Below are positions 44,374-47,732 of a DNA stretch of 47,732 bases, piece by piece (position 1 is the first letter of the stretch; each line of letters starts with the position of its first letter). The stretch is taken from the NCBI RefSeq assembly GCF_003946645.1, contig NZ_RHOU01000016.1:1-47732 (forward strand), read 5' to 3'. Origin of the DNA: Lapidilactobacillus wuchangensis. Its GTDB lineage: Bacteria; Bacillota; Bacilli; Lactobacillales; Lactobacillaceae. The translations under genes and the position numbers were made by a program. The notes below the pieces were generated by a model. That model did no database searches and was not told the DNA's origin. It was given only the letters and a program-made list of their open reading frames with translations.

Positions 44374-45267
44374 TTATCGTCGTTCTAACTTTAAACGTTG
44401 GCTTTCTTGATAATAGTGTTGGTGCACTTCAGCTGCCTGTTGCCAGAAATCATTTTCCCACTGGTCATAAACCGCCAGATGTTGCCACGGAAGCGAATTA
44501 CTTTGATACTCAATAAAGTGGCGTATTTTAACATGGCCTCGGGCAGCCTTGATTTCATTAGCAGCCTCAGAGTTATTGGCAGTTGCCCAGCGCAACCAGC
44601 TGTCATCCTTTTGGTAATTATACGCTAAGTCCAAATAAGTGATTTTCCCAGCAGCCACTCGATTAAGAATGGTTTGCGCAGGATAATGATATTGCCGCTG
44701 ATTTATTTCAGAAATCAGCTTAGTCGCCGGACAAAACTGATTGAATTCGGGAACGTTAAATAATAGCATACCTGAATTGATATATTGCGCCATTGAATCA
44801 AACTTTGGTAAAACCTCAGCATCAGGTTGATTAGCCAAAATATAATAGTAAAAATCTGGCACCGCTGCCACCACGTCGAATGGCGAACAGAAGTCGAAGA
44901 CTCGACTAACATCATCATAAATTAAAGTATCATTATCCAAATATAAAATTCGATCGTACTTAGAAAAAATTGCCGGTAAGAACAGGCGCCATAAATCAGT
45001 TCTGATCATCATTTGCTTTTGATAATTAGTAATTTGATTCATCAGTGGTGGCTGCGTCCACAAACTAATCTTGATTTGATCACGTTGATAACAACGCGGC
45101 AATGTTTGTAACAGTTGGCTATCGAAGTGACTAAGATGATCGGCCATTATCAAGACATCCAGGGGTTCCGACCGATGATAGTGCTTGATTAATGAAGCTA
45201 AAGAAACTGAAGCCAATTGAATATCGTTACTACCATTGACCGTATATGCCACAGCATTTTTGCTCAA
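44374..45267 (-). CDS. glycosyltransferase family 8 protein
   Basis: About 297 residues. I chose TTG 45267, which has GAGGAGG eight bases upstream and yields SKNAVAYTVNGSNDIQLASV, the usual GT8 start; the 24 upstream codons in frame contain the binding site. The metal-binding DxD is in ILYLDNDTLIYDDV, and GMLLFNVPEF and the C-terminal KIRHFIEYQSNSLPW fit GT8. Such enzymes transfer Glc or Gal from UDP-sugars and are common in serine-rich glycoprotein loci, where they add sugars onto GlcNAc. The position next to the adhesin gene supports that role. It is 160 bases after the adhesin stop, beyond a terminator. Confidence 0.85.
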   Translation of the reverse strand: MSKNAVAYTVNGSNDIQLASVSLASLIKHYHRSEPLDVLIMADHLSHFDSQLLQTLPRCYQRDQIKISLWTQPPLMNQITNYQKQMMIRTDLWRLFLPAIFSKYDRILYLDNDTLIYDDVSRVFDFCSPFDVVAAVPDFYYYILANQPDAEVLPKFDSMAQYINSGMLLFNVPEFNQFCPATKLISEINQRQYHYPAQTILNRVAAGKITYLDLAYNYQKDDSWLRWATANNSEAANEIKAARGHVKIRHFIEYQSNSLPWQHLAVYDQWENDFWQQAAEVHQHYYQESQRLKLERR

Positions 45268-45361
45268 CGAGAGCGCCTCCTCTATTATCTGTTTAACCAT
45301 AATTTTAGTATACCGTAATTTGACGAGAATAGTCGCCAATCAGCCAGCAATCGTCTGAATC

Positions 45362-45404
45362 AAAAAAAGAAGCCTTTGAGATCACTCTCAAAAGCCTCTT
45401 TTTC
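45362..45404. terminator. intrinsic terminator after the adhesin gene
   Basis: AGAAGCCTTTGAG pairs with CTCAAAAGCCTCT around ATCACT (with G-U pairs), flanked by an A-run and a T-run. It separates the adhesin from the glycosyltransferase transcript. Confidence 0.82.
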
Positions 45405-45428
45405 AGTTAGCTAATATTATCTTTAATA

Positions 45429-47732
45429 CTAGTTTTTGTCATCATGACGCTTCCGCCGACTAATCCCAAACAATCCTAACATTGATAATAACGCGGCACC
45501 TACGCCGGCCAATGCTGAATTCTGTTGTTCACCAGTCTTTGGTAATAATGTTGATGACTGTGATTGTTCCTTATTAGTGCTAGTAGCTGCATTGCTGTAA
45601 ACAATCTTAGCCGTATTGTTAGTCGTATTTCGACTACCAGTCTTCGGCAAGATAACTGTGCCAGCATTACCGCCATTAGTTGAAAGATGTTCCGTGGTTC
45701 CTTGGCCACTATTAGCATTACCAGTGTTATCAGTTGTTGCGGCCTTGACAGTTACTGTCACAGTCTTCGTGATAACTTGATTACTTGTTGGATCAGTTAA
45801 TGTTAATGTCACCGTGTAAACACCCGGCTTATTCCAATCAACATTAGCAAAATCACTTGACGTAACCACTGATTTATCCAATGGCTGATGAGCTGCGTCA
45901 GAAACTGAATCAATAATATCACTCAATTTCTTCGTTTCACCAACAGTTGTCACAATATCATGAGCATTAATGACTGGTAAATGATTGGCATCATCAGTCT
46001 GCACAATTGTGACGGATCCTTCCATTGCCATTAAGGCAGCAATACTAGGAATCTCATCACCATTAGGCAAAGCACTTGCAACAGCAGCCCGTGCCATTCT
46101 TGACATTCTCATATTAGAACGAGTAATCATAGCTAGGATTGCCTCAGCCCCAGTTTCATTCAAATGATAAGTGTAAGTCCCGACTTTAGAATCATCGTTA
46201 TCAACAATAATCCATTCTGGTTTAAGCGTAATTGTTGTGCCAGTCGTGCCATCAGTCCATTTTGGTGTAATGGCAACATTGCCAACATGTTGACTTGCCA
46301 ACTGACCATCGTATTTAACGGTTGTATGGTTCAAATCAGCATAAACGTAAGGTATTACTGACTGACTTGCAGATTCGCTGCCACTATTTGAATTGGATTC
46401 AGATTGCATACTTGTCGATTCAGAATCTGAGATAGAGGTGCTTAATAATTCAGATGTTGACATCGATTCGGAATCAGAAACGCTTGTCGAAGTAGAGGTG
46501 CTAGCAGATTCGGATTCACTTACAGATCCAGGATTTAATAGCGAGTCGCTTAGCGATGTGCTTGTGGATTCAGAGTTGCTTAATGATTGAGAATCACTCA
46601 TTGAAGTACTTACTGATTCAGAATCACTCAACGATGTACTTGTTGATTCAGAATCACTTAATGATTGAGAATCACTTAGTGATGTACTTACTGATTCAGA
46701 GTCACTCATTGATGTACTTGTTGATTCGGAATCACTTAATGATTGAGAATCACTCATTGAAATACTTGTTGATTCAGAATCACTTAATGATTGAGAATCA
46801 CTCATTGAAGTACTTACTGATTCAGAATCACTTAATGATTGAGAATCACTCAATGATGTACTTGCTGATTCAGAGTCACTCAATGATGTACTTACTGATT
46901 CAGAATCACTTAATGATTGAGAATCACTCATTGATGTACTTGTTGATTCAGAGTCACTCAATGATGTGCTTGTTGATTCAGAATCACTTAATGATTGAGA
47001 ATCACTCATTGATGTACTTACTGATTCAGAGTCACTCATTGATGTACTTGTTGATTCGGAATCACTTAGTGATGTGCTTGTTGATTCAGAATCACTTAAT
47101 GATTGAGAATCACTCATTGATGTACTTGCTGATTCGGAATCGCTTAATGATGTACTTACTGATTCAGAATCACTCAACGATGTACTTGTTGATTCAGAAT
47201 CACTTAATGATTGAGAATCACTCATTGATGTACTTGTTGATTCAGAGTCACTCAATGATGTACTTACTGATTCAGAATCACTTAGTGATGTGCTTGTGGA
47301 TTCAGAGTCACTTAATGATGTACTTGCTGATTCAGAGTCGCTTAATGATTCGGAATCACTTAATGATGTACTTGCTGATTCAGAATCACTCAACGATGTA
47401 CTTGTGGACTCGGAATCGCTTAATGAAGTACTTACTGATTCAGAATCACTCATTGATGTACTTGTTGATTCAGAATCACTTAATGATTGAGAATCACTCA
47501 TTGATGTACTTGTTGATTCGGAATCACTTAATGATGTGCTTGTTGATTCAGAATCACTTAATGAAGTACTTGTTGATTCAGAATCGCTTAATGATGTACT
47601 TGCTGATTCAGAGTCACTCAATGATGTACTTACTGATTCAGAGTCACTCAATGATGTACTTACTGATTCAGAATCACTTAGTGATGTACTTGTTGATTCA
47701 GAATCGCTTAATGAAGTACTTGCTGATTCAGA
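45429..47732 (-). CDS. serine-rich repeat adhesin, 3' part (LPxTG)
   Basis: The last 767 residues of a larger protein whose N-terminus lies beyond the window; the frame is open to the edge. The visible part has, in order, over 420 residues of Ser-rich repeats, a non-repetitive module ([18 protein letters not shown] onward, with Ig-like [16 protein letters not shown]), an LPKTG in a low-complexity stretch, then the terminal LLPKTGEQ, a hydrophobic segment and RRKRHDDKN. This is the expected client of the accessory Sec genes nearby: O-glycosylated in the cytosol, exported by SecA2/SecY2 and linked to the wall by sortase. The folded module after the repeats and the doubled LPKTG are atypical. 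Confidence 0.9.
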   Translation of the reverse strand, partial: SESASTSLSDSESTSTSLSDSESVSTSLSDSESVSTSLSDSESASTSLSDSESTSTSLSDSESTSTSLSDSESTSTSMSDSQSLSDSESTSTSMSDSESVSTSLSDSESTSTSLSDSESASTSLSDSESLSDSESASTSLSDSESTSTSLSDSESVSTSLSDSESTSTSMSDSQSLSDSESTSTSLSDSESVSTSLSDSESASTSMSDSQSLSDSESTSTSLSDSESTSTSMSDSESVSTSMSDSQSLSDSESTSTSLSDSESTSTSMSDSQSLSDSESVSTSLSDSESASTSLSDSQSLSDSESVSTSMSDSQSLSDSESTSISMSDSQSLSDSESTSTSMSDSESVSTSLSDSQSLSDSESTSTSLSDSESVSTSMSDSQSLSNSESTSTSLSDSLLNPGSVSESESASTSTSTSVSDSESMSTSELLSTSISDSESTSMQSESNSNSGSESASQSVIPYVYADLNHTTVKYDGQLASQHVGNVAITPKWTDGTTGTTITLKPEWIIVDNDDSKVGTYTYHLNETGAEAILAMITRSNMRMSRMARAAVASALPNGDEIPSIAALMAMEGSVTIVQTDDANHLPVINAHDIVTTVGETKKLSDIIDSVSDAAHQPLDKSVVTSSDFANVDWNKPGVYTVTLTLTDPTSNQVITKTVTVTVKAATTDNTGNANSGQGTTEHLSTNGGNAGTVILPKTGSRNTTNNTAKIVYSNAATSTNKEQSQSSTLLPKTGEQQNSALAGVGAALLSMLGLFGISRRKRHDDKN
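46393..47732 (-). repeat. serine-rich coding repeats
   Basis: A tandem array coding for about ten-residue units of the type [10 protein letters not shown], interrupted by [13 protein letters not shown] units. In the DNA the 30-base unit varies at synonymous sites (CTTAAT, CTCAAT, CTCAAC, CTTAGT for Leu-Ser; GAATCA, GAGTCA, GAATCG). The array continues past the window end, so assembled copy number may be unreliable. Confidence 0.92.

Noticed and set aside
47290-47490. Plus-strand ORFs through the serine-rich region
   Set aside because: They are complements of the repeat ([10 protein letters not shown] units), an artefact of the repeated minus-strand codons.

Overview
The window looks like chromosomal DNA from a low-to-moderate GC lactic acid bacterium (Lactobacillaceae). 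The evidence is the gene content: H2O-forming NADH oxidase, C69 dipeptidase, standalone acylating aldehyde dehydrogenase, Rgg regulators, a MutY without its Fe-S cysteines and gram-positive sortase signals. Strong AGGAGG-type ribosome binding sites and classic hairpin-plus-T-run terminators agree. I cannot name the species from sequence alone. I found no tRNA, rRNA, CRISPR array, transposase or prophage gene.

Layout. 1-4.5 kb: a small unknown protein, a HesB-fold protein, a YitT-family membrane protein, an unknown one-helix membrane protein and an NAD(P)-binding oxidoreductase. 4.2-8.4 kb: an Lsa/Vga-like ABC-F protein behind a structured leader, then an AdhE-type acetaldehyde dehydrogenase domain. 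8.5-12.6 kb: an ABC exporter divergent from an intact Rgg regulator, followed by a second Rgg gene broken by a 4-bp tandem duplication. 12.7-17.5 kb: an unknown membrane protein, mutY, nox and a solo degenerate EAL protein. 17.7-25.6 kb: two tandem, paralogous large surface proteins with CnaB-like repeats and LPQA-type sorting signals. 26-32.3 kb: anmK, aldo/keto reductase, a repeat-containing lipoprotein, a B3/4-domain protein and a C69 dipeptidase. 32.9-38.5 kb: an SDR, then a MerR-controlled operon (merR with membrane and zinc-ribbon tail, PLDc_N-like peptide, ABC ATPase, ABC-2 permease), a NUDIX hydrolase, a sugar O-acetyltransferase and a CAT-like acetyltransferase. 38.6-47.7 kb: rarA, then asp1-asp2-asp3 of the accessory Sec system, a GT8 glycosyltransferase and the 3' part of a serine-rich repeat adhesin that runs off the right edge.

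How the parts work together. The right end is an accessory-Sec/serine-rich-glycoprotein locus: Asp1-3 assist modification and export of the adhesin, and the GT8 enzyme probably extends its glycans. SecA2, SecY2 and GtfA/B are not in the window, so the locus is split or continues beyond 47732. The two LPQA proteins add a second class of wall-anchored surface molecule with a different sorting motif.

The most unusual feature is a family of intergenic elements at about 3.5-4.2, 6.0-6.6, 14.7-15.2 and 32.4-32.8 kb, with remnants at 10.6, 17.6 and 25.9 kb. Each full unit has an outer stem enclosing two hairpins. The stem sequences differ from copy to copy while the pairing is kept, which is the signature of selected structure. 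In three loci two units lie in opposite orientation around a conserved spacer. I know no named family that matches.
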